Below, one piece after another: positions 19,049 through 26,713 of a stretch of DNA of 64,000 nt; the first letter of the stretch is position 1, and every line of letters begins with the position of its first letter. The notes under the pieces are model-generated. The model saw nothing but the letters and a program-made list of their open reading frames with translations. It was not told where the DNA came from and did no database searches. Source of the DNA: Pleionea litopenaei (GTDB lineage: Bacteria; Pseudomonadota; Gammaproteobacteria; Enterobacterales; Kangiellaceae). The stretch covers positions 3,010,001 to 3,074,000 of the forward strand of contig NZ_CP133548.1 of the NCBI RefSeq assembly GCF_031198435.1, written 5' to 3'. Both the position numbers and the translations under genes were made by a program.

Positions 19049-19065
19049 TGCACCAATATGGTGCT
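19049..19065. promoter_or_regulatory. NtrC-binding site upstream of ntrB
   Basis: TGCACCAATATGGTGCT differs from the NtrC consensus TGCACC-N5-GGTGCA only at the last base. It lies about 31 bases before the ntrB start, between the glnA terminator and ntrB. In enteric bacteria a site here lets phosphorylated NtrC repress the ntrBC promoter, so the same autoregulation is expected. Confidence 0.8.
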
Positions 19066-19112
19066 TCGACCAGATATTTCGCAACCTATGGAGTCGCAAA
19101 AAAGTATCATCG

Positions 19113-19144
19113 CAAAAAAAAGCCCGGAGCATGCCGGGCTTTTC
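19113..19144 (-). terminator. terminator between glnA and ntrB
   Basis: On the minus strand, AAGCCCGG-CATGCT-CCGGGCTT is followed by eight T residues. It ends the strong glnA transcript and, as in enterics, probably allows some readthrough into ntrBC. Confidence 0.88.
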
Positions 19145-19168
19145 TTTAAGCTTTGACCTGAGCGTCAA

Positions 19169-20578
19169 TTACACGCTGTAGTACATGTCGAATTCGACAG
19201 GGTGTGTGGTCATTTGCAATTTTTGTACTTCTTCACGTTTCAAAGCAATGTAAGAATCGATGAAGTCATCGCTGAACACGCCACCTTCTGTTAAGAAAGC
19301 TCGATCTTGATCAAGGCAATCAAGCGCTTGTTCAAGCGACGATGCAACGGTTGGGATCTCAGCAGCTTCTTCTGCTGGAAGATCGTACAAATCTTTATCC
19401 ATCGCGTCGCCAGGGTGGATTTTATTTTTAATGCCGTCGAGGCCTGCCATCAACATGGCTGCAAAGCATAAGTATGGGTTAGCCGTTGGGTCACCAAAAC
19501 GCACTTCGATACGACGCGCTTTAGCTGACGTTACGTGTGGAATTCGAATCGATGCTGAACGGTTACGAGCAGAGTATGCGAGCATTACCGGCGCTTCGAA
19601 TCCAGGAACTAATCGTTTGTAGCTGTTGGTTGAGGCGTTAGAAATCGCGTTTAACGCACGAGCGTGTTTAATAATACCGCCGATGTAGAACAACGCTTCT
19701 TCTGACAAGCCGCCATATTTATTGCCGCTAAAAATGTTTTCGCCATTTTTGCTGAACGATTGATGCACGTGCATACCTGAACCATTGTCACCAACCAGCG
19801 GTTTTGGCATGAAAGTCGCTGTTTTTCCATACGCATGCGCAACGTTGTGCACGACGTATTTGTATTTTTGAATCTCATCAGCCTTTTTAACTAAGGTGTT
19901 GAATTGCGTTGCAATTTCGTTTTGGCCAGCCGTTGCAACTTCATGGTGATGCGCTTCAATAACTAAGCCCATTTCTTCCATGATGTTACACATTTGACTG
20001 CGAATGTCTTGTGAAGAATCCACTGGAGGAACAGGGAAGTAACCACCTTTAACGCGAGGACGGTGAGCTGTGTTACCGTCTTCATACGATTTACCAGAGT
20101 TCCATGCCGCTTCTTCACAGTCAATCTTGAAGAAAGAACCACTCATATCGGTGTGGAAACGAACGTCTTCGAATAAGAAGAATTCTGGCTCTGGCCCAAA
20201 GTAGGCTTCGTCACCAAGACCCGTTGATTTCAAATACTCTTCAGCACGTCGCGCAATCGAGCGAGGGTCACGGTCGTAACCTTGCATGGTAGAAGGCTCT
20301 AAAATATCACAAGTGATGTTTAGGGTAGGGTCTTCGCAGAAAGGATCCATGGTTGCCGTCGTGGTGTCTGGCATAAGTACCATGTCAGATTCGTTAATGC
20401 CTTTCCAGCCAGCAATTGAAGAGCCATCGAACATTTTTCCTTCGTTTAGAAAGTCAGCGTCGACGCAACTAGCCGGAATAGTCACATGTTGCTCTTTTCC
20501 TTTAGTATCGGTGAAACGTAAATCAACGTAACGAACGTCATTGTCTTTCATGAGAGTTAAAACATTATCGACAGACAT
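19169..20578 (-). CDS. glnA: glutamine synthetase type I
   Basis: 469 residues, exactly the GSI-beta size. The N-terminal beta-grasp has [14 protein letters not shown] and [10 protein letters not shown]; the catalytic domain has the PGPEPEFF-type motif (here [14 protein letters not shown]), [38 protein letters not shown], and the adenylylation Tyr in KDLYDLP. It makes glutamine from glutamate, ammonia and ATP as a dodecamer. GGAGACC lies just before the ATG. Expression should depend on sigma-54 and NtrC, since both the promoter and enhancer are visible upstream. Confidence 0.98.
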   Translation of the reverse strand: MSVDNVLTLMKDNDVRYVDLRFTDTKGKEQHVTIPASCVDADFLNEGKMFDGSSIAGWKGINESDMVLMPDTTTATMDPFCEDPTLNITCDILEPSTMQGYDRDPRSIARRAEEYLKSTGLGDEAYFGPEPEFFLFEDVRFHTDMSGSFFKIDCEEAAWNSGKSYEDGNTAHRPRVKGGYFPVPPVDSSQDIRSQMCNIMEEMGLVIEAHHHEVATAGQNEIATQFNTLVKKADEIQKYKYVVHNVAHAYGKTATFMPKPLVGDNGSGMHVHQSFSKNGENIFSGNKYGGLSEEALFYIGGIIKHARALNAISNASTNSYKRLVPGFEAPVMLAYSARNRSASIRIPHVTSAKARRIEVRFGDPTANPYLCFAAMLMAGLDGIKNKIHPGDAMDKDLYDLPAEEAAEIPTVASSLEQALDCLDQDRAFLTEGGVFSDDFIDSYIALKREEVQKLQMTTHPVEFDMYYSV

Positions 20579-20632
20579 TGGGGTCTCCGGTTATATAAGT
20601 GAATAGTTTAAGTTCAAAGTGGCCTAGGCTTA

Positions 20633-20649
20633 AGCAATCTATATGCCAA
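20633..20649 (-). promoter_or_regulatory. glnA: sigma-54 promoter of glnA
   Basis: On the minus strand, TTGGCATATAGATTGCT has GG and GC exactly ten bases apart, matching the -24/-12 consensus (TGGCAY-N4/5-TTGCW). Transcription would start near 20622, giving a 44-base leader. Confidence 0.82.
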
Positions 20650-20733
20650 TCACCATTTTGGGGCTTGGTTGGCCTCGGATCGCGGCTGTAAGAGTTAATA
20701 GTACACCCTTTGTACAAAATATCGTTAAAATAT

Positions 20734-20801
20734 TGCACCAAAATGATGAAGAGAAAATAAGATGCATTAAAATGGTGCATTATGCTCGTGTCATCGGTGC
20801 A
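20734..20801. promoter_or_regulatory. NtrC enhancer cluster upstream of glnA
   Basis: A near-consensus site TGCATTAAAATGGTGCA (20763-20779) is flanked by half-sites TGCACCA (20734-20740) and GGTGCA (20796-20801). The cluster lies roughly 110-180 bases upstream of the sigma-54 promoter start, the usual enhancer distance for NtrC. It also lies about 130-200 bases upstream of the divergent binding-protein gene. Confidence 0.78.
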
Positions 20802-20933
20802 AAGGACCTTGACGATTAAAAAGCACATGTTGATTTTAAAAGTGCTAGGATTAAGAGAGTCGCACGTCGAATAGTCATTGGCTTTAAAGCCCGATGCAAG
20901 TGGTCAATTATTTCTGCCAAAGGGAGGGCAAAG

Positions 20934-21650
20934 TTGCGATTTCGTTATCTCGTCATCAGTTTAATCGTTTGCGTTAGTTGTCTTGCTCAAAGCGCTTCGT
21001 TGTGTGTTGATCATTATCCTCCACACCAGGTGGTTTTGGGTGAGAACCAAGCTGAGGGTTACGCGATTGAATTTGCGAAAGAGGTCGTTGATGCCTTGAA
21101 CGATTCACTGCAAATAGTGACCGAGTCCAATCTGGAGGAATGCCTAAAATTAGCTCATAGCGGAAAAGTTGATTTGATTATGGGGCTATACAAGACACCA
21201 GAGCGGTCGCGCTTCCTTGATTTTTACAAGTTCAGCGATGGTTATTCTAGTACCCTGTTTATCACCTTCTACGATCATTTGAACATCTCGAGCTTCCAAG
21301 ATCTCGCGAACAAGCGAATTGGCGTGGTGCGTCAACACCACTATTTTGATGAGTTTGACCAGTCAACGTCAATTACCAAGATAGCTTCCGATCATCTTGG
21401 GCAAGCCATTTTTCGACTTAAACGACGAGAGGTGGATTTTGTGGCCGTATCGCGCTATCAGTGGGAAGAAGTGAAAGATATCCTGCGCAGCTACGTGAGC
21501 CAAGTCTATGTGGCAGACTTTCAATATAAAAACGATGCTCCCGTCTTTCTTGCTGCCAGTAAAACAGCAACGCTGCCATTTGATCGACAACAACTTGCCG
21601 CGGTAGTCGAGCGGCTATATCGCCAAAAGCGCTATGGTTTACAAGAGTAA
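20934..21650 (+). CDS. periplasmic solute-binding protein, family 3 (amino-acid type)
   Basis: 238 residues with a signal peptide (about 1-20), then the type II periplasmic-binding fold: CVDHYPPHQVV, EGYAIEFAKEVVDAL, GKVDLIMGLYKTPERSRFLD and FQDLANKRIGVV. Start is a TTG at 20934, supported by AGGGAGGG at 20921-20928; no better ATG is in frame. No ABC permease or ATPase is adjacent, so it could be an orphan receptor or a sensor-type family 3 protein. The ligand is probably a small polar compound. It is divergent from glnA. Confidence 0.85.
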   Translation: MRFRYLVISLIVCVSCLAQSASLCVDHYPPHQVVLGENQAEGYAIEFAKEVVDALNDSLQIVTESNLEECLKLAHSGKVDLIMGLYKTPERSRFLDFYKFSDGYSSTLFITFYDHLNISSFQDLANKRIGVVRQHHYFDEFDQSTSITKIASDHLGQAIFRLKRREVDFVAVSRYQWEEVKDILRSYVSQVYVADFQYKNDAPVFLAASKTATLPFDRQQLAAVVERLYRQKRYGLQE

Positions 21651-21785
21651 ACCTCTGCAAGGAGGTTTGCTTAGGTATTGATATTTAAGAGCTGTGGTTT
21701 ACAAGAGCGAAGACCTAGCTAACGTCGATGATGCTCAGAATCATCTTAGTGTTTAAGTAAATTTTCCCACAGGTTACAAATTCTT

Positions 21786-21813
21786 TTGACCATCGATGTC
21801 CCTTGGTTACAAT
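21786..21813 (+). promoter_or_regulatory. sigma-70 promoter before ferredoxin gene
   Basis: TTGACC (21786-21791), a 16-base spacer and TACAAT (21808-21813), each matching five of six consensus positions. Transcription would start near 21820, 35 bases before the ferredoxin ATG. Confidence 0.55.
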
Positions 21814-21854
21814 AGGTCACTGAATTAATTGATTAAAAGTGATGGTTAAAAATT

Positions 21855-22175
21855 ATGCCCTTGATTAAGTACGTGGATCATTCCGGTAATGAGTTCGAAG
21901 CAGACGTTGATGTTGGTAAAACGGTTATGGAAGGCGCCATGGACAACATGATTGATGGCATATTGGCCGAGTGTGGCGGATGCTGCTCGTGCGCGACTTG
22001 CCATGTTTATGTCGATGAAGCTTTTTTGCCCATTACTGGTACTGCTGAAGGAATGGAAAAAGAAATGCTCAGCGCTGTGAATGATCCCAAGCCGAATAGC
22101 CGCCTAAGTTGTCAAATTGTTGTTAATGACGAGATGGATGGCTTACGGGTAGAAATGCCAGAGTCGCAATACTAA
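21855..22175 (+). CDS. [2Fe-2S] ferredoxin, adrenodoxin/putidaredoxin type
   Basis: 106 residues with the four cluster cysteines of the vertebrate-type family: C-x5-C-x2-C in ECGGCCSCATCHVYV and a fourth Cys in SRLSCQIVV. The C-terminus PESQY resembles putidaredoxin-class proteins. It carries single electrons from an FAD reductase to an oxygenase. The ferredoxin reductase gene starts 30 bases downstream and a membrane di-iron hydroxylase follows it, so the three probably act together. No cytochrome P450 gene is in the window. Confidence 0.93.
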   Translation: MPLIKYVDHSGNEFEADVDVGKTVMEGAMDNMIDGILAECGGCCSCATCHVYVDEAFLPITGTAEGMEKEMLSAVNDPKPNSRLSCQIVVNDEMDGLRVEMPESQY

Positions 22176-22205
22176 TTCAATCGTCAATGCAGTTTGGAAA
22201 ATTCC

Positions 22206-23457
22206 ATGTCGAGTAAAGGATGTCTCATCGTCGGAGGCAGTCATGCCGCCGCGCAATTGGTGGCAAGTTTACGTCAAGAAGGGTGGCAAGAATCGATTAC
22301 CGTGATTAGCGATTCTCCTCTGCTGCCTTATCAGCGACCTCCTTTGTCCAAAGGATTTCTCGCGCAGAAAGTGACCCAACAACAATTGCTAATTCGACCG
22401 GAGAGCGCTTATCAAAAACACGATATTCAGTTTCGACTGAATAGCAAAGTCGCGGCCATCGATCGCCATGCCCACCGCGTTACTTTGGCGACGGGTGAGC
22501 AACTTGAATACGCCAAATTGGCCCTGTGTACTGGCGCTCGAGCGCGACACTTAGAAATTTGTGGTGCCGATTTGCAGGGTGTTCACTATCTCCGTGATTT
22601 AACCGATGTAGAGACCATTCAACACGACTTATCAGAACTCGCTGGCCCGCCAGAAAAGATTAACGTTGTTTTAGTTGGCGGTGGCTATATTGGCTTAGAA
22701 ACCGCTGCATCACTCCGTTCTTTGGGTTATCAGGTCACGGTTATTGAAGCGGCACCGAGAATTCTTCAACGGGTGACTGCTGCTCCCGTCGCTGAATTTT
22801 TTGCTGAGTTACACCAAGCGCATGGAGTAAAGCTAGTCACCCAAAAGCAGGTTGCTGAATTAATGAGTCGCGATGGCCAACGAGTCGATCAAGTTGTCTG
22901 CACCGATGGCAGTCATTATTCAGCCGATTGTGTCATTGTCGGTATTGGTGTTCGGCCGAACATAGAGTTAGCTGAGCAAGCAGGCATTGACGTTAGCAAT
23001 GGGATCTTAGTGAATGAGTATGCTCAAACCAACGATCCTGACATAGTTGCTGCCGGAGATTGTACGTTTCATCGAATTGAACACTACGACTTATCGGTGC
23101 GATTAGAGTCGGTTCCTAATGCAATGGAACAGGCGAAAAGTGCCGCAGCCAGCATCTGTGGGAAAACAAAAAGCATACACGGCGTTGCCATGGTTTTGGT
23201 CGGATCAATATGATATAAAATTGCAGATTGCAGGTTTGAATCATGGTTATGAACAAACCGTCGTACGGCAAAACCAATCGGCTAAGAAGGCTTTGGTTGT
23301 TTGGTACTTTAAGCAAGAGCATTTGATTGCCGCCGATTGTATCAATAGCCCAAAAGAGTTTATGCTGGCAAAACAATTGATTGCTCGAAACATTGCGGTG
23401 ACACCAGAGCAGCTAATCGATCCCGAAATCGATTTAGCTGAGTTATTAAACGTTTAA
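22206..23457 (+). pseudogene. FAD-dependent ferredoxin reductase, frameshifted near its C-terminus
   Basis: The frame from the ATG at 22206 has an FAD motif (CLIVGGSHAAAQLV), PYQRPPLSKGFLA, an NAD motif (VVLVGGGYIGLETAASL) and AAGDCTFH, as in putidaredoxin, rubredoxin and rhodocoxin reductases. It stops at 23211-23213, but the conserved reductase C-terminal domain (YTALPWFWSDQYDIKLQ onward) continues in the +1 frame to 23457. Removing one A from the A5 run at 23168-23172 gives an unbroken protein of about 416 residues. The break may be a sequencing error or a real mutation; the downstream part keeps good coding sense. It should pass electrons from NAD(P)H to the adjacent ferredoxin. Confidence 0.85.
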
Positions 23458-23493
23458 TGGTTAAAAACTTAACTTATTTAGCGGGAGAGAAAT

Positions 23494-24708
23494 ATGGAAT
23501 ACATTGTTTTTGCAATCCCATTTTTCTTTTTGCTGATAGTCATAGAGTGGCTCGTTGATTGGCGTCGCGGAACTCAGTTTTGCCAAATTGGCGATGCGAT
23601 TACCAGCTTAAACGCTGGCGTTATTAGTCGAATTAATCAAGTCTTTCGCGCGTTCATTCCTTTTACGGTTTATTTTCTGATCGTTGATTCAGTGGCCATC
23701 GTCGAATGGCCCAATCATTGGATAACCTGGGTGGTCGCCTTTGTTGTATACGATTTTTGTTATTACTGGCACCATCGAATGGGTCATGAGATAAACCTAT
23801 TGTGGGCTGCGCATGTGGTCCATCATTCCAGTGAAGAATACAATCTCACCACTGCTCTTAGACAAACCAGTGGTTCGTTTATCGGATTCATCTTCTACCT
23901 TCCATTGGCAATTCTAGGAATCCCTGGTGATATTTTAATTGCAGTAGCGAGCCTTAATCTTTTATATCAATTTTGGGTGCACACCCGTCATATTCCAAAA
24001 CTTGGTTGGTACGAATGGGTATTTGTAACTCCGTCTAATCATCGAGTGCATCATGCCATTAATCAAGTCTACATCGATAAAAATTACGGTGGTGTTTTTA
24101 TTCTTTGGGATAGACTCTTCGGTACTTTTCAAGAAGAGCTGAAGGAGGAGCCATGCTTATATGGTGTGCGGAAGCCGTTGCATAGTTGGAATCCGATCTG
24201 GGCCAATTTACAAGTCTACTGGCAACTAATTAAAGACGCTTGGCATACCCAGTCTTACAAAGATAAACTTCTCATATGGTTTAAACCAACAGGGTGGCGA
24301 CCAAAAGATGTTGAGCAGAGCATGCCGCTTGCTAAGTTCAATCCAGACACCTTTAAAAAATTTAAAAACGAATTGTCGCTGGCTGTTTCCGTTTATTTAT
24401 TGGTACAGCAGCTCGGGTTGTTAACCTTAACGTTTTTGTATCTACAACAAATAACTCATTTTTCTACTCTGCAAATTTTACTTTGGGGCTCAGGCATTGT
24501 CTTCTCGACGTGGATGTTGAGTTTGATTATTCGAGAGCAGCAAAGTGTTGTGGTTAATGAAATATTGCGACTGGGTCTTATTAATCTTTTGCTTTGGACA
24601 TTGTCTGATTCAATGTTACTGAATGCAGTCGCGAGCATCTGGTCAATCATTTCAGTACTAATGACTTTGGTTGTTCAACCTAAACCGCAACTCAAGGTTG
24701 TTGAATAA
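23494..24708 (+). CDS. membrane di-iron fatty acid hydroxylase / sterol desaturase family protein
   Basis: 404 residues, membrane-embedded. The N-terminal two thirds is the fatty-acid hydroxylase superfamily domain with His clusters that bind two irons: YWHHRMGHEINLLW, AHVVHHSSEEYN, WVHTRHIPKLGW and NHRVHHAIN. The C-terminal third adds about four more hydrophobic helices, as in alkylglycerol-monooxygenase-like bacterial members. It uses O2 and two electrons to hydroxylate or desaturate a lipid, sterol or ether-lipid substrate that cannot be told from sequence. It starts 36 bases after the reductase and is preceded by CGGGAGAG, so it is probably co-transcribed with the ferredoxin and reductase. 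Confidence 0.88.
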   Translation: MEYIVFAIPFFFLLIVIEWLVDWRRGTQFCQIGDAITSLNAGVISRINQVFRAFIPFTVYFLIVDSVAIVEWPNHWITWVVAFVVYDFCYYWHHRMGHEINLLWAAHVVHHSSEEYNLTTALRQTSGSFIGFIFYLPLAILGIPGDILIAVASLNLLYQFWVHTRHIPKLGWYEWVFVTPSNHRVHHAINQVYIDKNYGGVFILWDRLFGTFQEELKEEPCLYGVRKPLHSWNPIWANLQVYWQLIKDAWHTQSYKDKLLIWFKPTGWRPKDVEQSMPLAKFNPDTFKKFKNELSLAVSVYLLVQQLGLLTLTFLYLQQITHFSTLQILLWGSGIVFSTWMLSLIIREQQSVVVNEILRLGLINLLLWTLSDSMLLNAVASIWSIISVLMTLVVQPKPQLKVVE

Positions 24709-24741
24709 TTGACATAGCAGTTAGAGAGTGATGTTAATTCG

Positions 24742-25368
24742 CTACTCTGGGAATTCTGCGAGTAGTCTTTTGGTTGCTTCAGTAATCATTTGTTCGGTAT
24801 TACTGTCGGGATAAATTCTTCGGTAGCTGTCATCGATGATTAGCATCGATGCTCCATGTACGAGAGTCCATAGCGGAAAAGCCACACTCATTAAGCTTCC
24901 GATGTCTTGCAGTTTGGTACGCGCGATGACTTGATCCAGTAGTATTTTAAACGTTGGCTTTCCTTCCAGATCGGTTAAGTCGTTCTCAGGTAGTGAGCGA
25001 CTGTTGCCAAACATTAATTTAAATAGCGCCGGCTCACTGACTGCGAATTGGATATAGGCCATTCCTATTGCGGTAATGCATTGGTTACTGCCTGTTACCA
25101 GATCCTCTGCCGCAGCTATCATGCCCTGACGCATTTTCTTAAAGCCTTTATCGCGCACTGATTGCAGGAGATCGTCTTTGTTGCCAAAGTGACGATAAGG
25201 GGCTGACTTGCTTACACCCGCGAGACGACATGCATCGGTCAGCGAAAAGTGATCGGGTCCCTTTTGGCTAACTAATTCATGAGCGGCATTGATCAAAGCC
25301 TCTTTTAAGTCTCCATGATGATAACGAGTCTTAGCTTTGGCAGCTTGTTTAGTCTTTGATGAGTTCAA
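24742..25368 (-). CDS. TetR family transcriptional regulator
   Basis: 208 residues. The start is a TTG at 25366-25368, eight bases after AGGAG. The helix-turn-helix reads FSLTDACRLAGVSKSAPYRHF (about residues 41-61); the C-terminal domain resembles the TetR group with WHG-type ligand domains. It is divergent from an RND adaptor-pump operon, and a perfect 12-base inverted repeat lies between them, so it very likely represses that operon. Confidence 0.88.
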   Translation of the reverse strand: MNSSKTKQAAKAKTRYHHGDLKEALINAAHELVSQKGPDHFSLTDACRLAGVSKSAPYRHFGNKDDLLQSVRDKGFKKMRQGMIAAAEDLVTGSNQCITAIGMAYIQFAVSEPALFKLMFGNSRSLPENDLTDLEGKPTFKILLDQVIARTKLQDIGSLMSVAFPLWTLVHGASMLIIDDSYRRIYPDSNTEQMITEATKRLLAEFPE

Positions 25369-25420
25369 TTAAAAATCTCCTAAGTCAATGAAAGAATACT
25401 AGTTTTTAGTCATTTAAACA

Positions 25421-25469
25421 ACTTATGTTAACGGTGTTTACATTTAATGTGTACGCTGTTAACATAAGT
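25421..25469. promoter_or_regulatory. palindromic operator between tetR and RND operon
   Basis: Perfect 12-base arms ACTTATGTTAAC (25421-25432) and GTTAACATAAGT (25458-25469) enclose inner, less perfect repeats GTTTAC and GTGTAC. The whole block is symmetric about 25445 and could hold two TetR dimers, as in QacR- or TtgR-like operators. Confidence 0.75.
25437..25465 (+). promoter_or_regulatory. probable promoter of second RND operon
   Basis: TTTACA (25437-25442), 17 bases, TAACAT (25460-25465). Both boxes lie inside the palindromic operator, so repressor binding would exclude polymerase. The -10 box matches only four of six positions. Confidence 0.5.
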
Positions 25470-25511
25470 CCTTCACTTTGGACCATGAGGTCCCTCTCTA
25501 AGGAGCTACCT

Positions 25512-26713
25512 ATGACTCTTCGGCCGAACGTTATTTTGTTCCTATCTGTTGTTACCCTAATTTTGACCGGATGCTCCTCAGCCACTGAAGGTGATGAAAG
25601 CGAACAACAAAACCCTATGCCAGTAACGGGTGTGCCAGTTCAATGGAAAACTCAAGTAGAAGTGACTCAGTTTTTTCCGGCACGAATGGAAGCGGCAAAG
25701 ACGACCGCAATGGCGAGTGAACTTGCCGGGCGATTAATGAAAGTGGAGGTCGAGGAAGGAGACTTGGTCAACGAAGGAGACTTACTTTTTTCGGTTGATA
25801 CTCAATTGCTAGAACAACAACAGCTTGCCAGTGAAGCTCGACTAGCGTCGTTAAACGCAGATTTAGAATTGACCGAGAAACGATTGCAGCGTCAACGAAA
25901 TCTAAAGCGATCAGACTTTAGCTCTAATGACGAACTCGACGCACTCGAAGCGCAATTAAAAAAATTCAAGCACAACAGAATTTAACGCGTGCCGAACTGA
26001 AAAGCTTGAATATTCAAATCGAAAAATCGAACGTAGTCGCCCCTTTTAGTGGAGCCGTGAGTCAAAGGCTGTTAGACGAAGGCGCTTATTTGGCACCGGG
26101 CTCTCATGTGCTAACGCTAACCAGTGCTCGAGTGAACGAACTAGTGGTTGCCTTGCCAGCGACTATTGCGCGGCAATTAACTCATCAAAAGGATTATCAG
26201 TTCACCTTTTCTAAAAAGCCTATCACCGCACGCTGGCATTCAACTTATCCTGCGGTTGATTCTCTCACGCAAACGCGAAAGGTTAAGTTTGTTATTGATG
26301 GTAATGAAACGATAGTGGCGGGTGAATACTTAGAGTTGCAATGGCCGTTGACCATTGAGAAAGAAGGTTTTTGGTTACCAAACAGCGCTTTGATCAAAGG
26401 GCGTAAAGGTTTATGGGAGGTCTTTATTGTCGACTCTCAGAAGCGTGCTGTTAAACATAATGTTGATGTTTTGTATACCGAGCGGGACCGAAGTTATGTC
26501 TCTGCTAACTTTAGTGAAGATGCGTTAGTCGTTGACTCCGGAACCCACCGACTGACTAATCATACTCCCGTAGTCTTTCAAAATTCGGAAACAATCTCTT
26601 CAACGACAAACTCTTCAACGACAGACTCTTCAACGACAAACTCTTCAACGGCAAACTCTTCGACGAGAATAACTCAACATTTGCCAATCGGGGTCACAGA
26701 CAATGACGCCTAA
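25512..26713 (+). pseudogene. RND efflux periplasmic adaptor, frameshifted at an A7 run
   Basis: The ATG at 25512 follows AGGAG (25501-25505). A lipoprotein signal (LILTGCSS) leads into the lipoyl half-domain (GRLMKVEVEEGDLVNEGDLL) and helical hairpin, then a stop at 25983-25985. The remaining adaptor (SNVVAPFSGAVSQRLLDEGA onward) continues in the -1 frame to 26713. Adding one A to the A7 run at 25958-25964 rejoins the parts (EAQLKK-IQAQQNLTRAE) into about 400 residues. The run reads as TT-A-AAA-AAA, a possible -1 slippery site. The C-terminus carries a 15-base tandem repeat that encodes Ser/Thr/Asn. It overlaps the pump gene by 11 bases. Confidence 0.82.
26596..26670 (+). repeat. 15-bp tandem repeat, five units
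   Basis: Five in-frame copies of CTCTTCAACGACAAA (the last two degenerate) near the adaptor C-terminus encode repeated SSTTN-like pentapeptides. Such repeats expand and contract by slippage without breaking the frame. Confidence 0.9.

Larger units (their letters stand above)
20579..20933. other. shared regulatory region glnA / binding-protein gene
   Basis: 355 bases that hold the glnA sigma-54 promoter and NtrC sites listed separately. No sigma-54 box facing the plus-strand gene was found, so control of that gene by the same enhancer is possible but unsupported. Confidence 0.7.
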
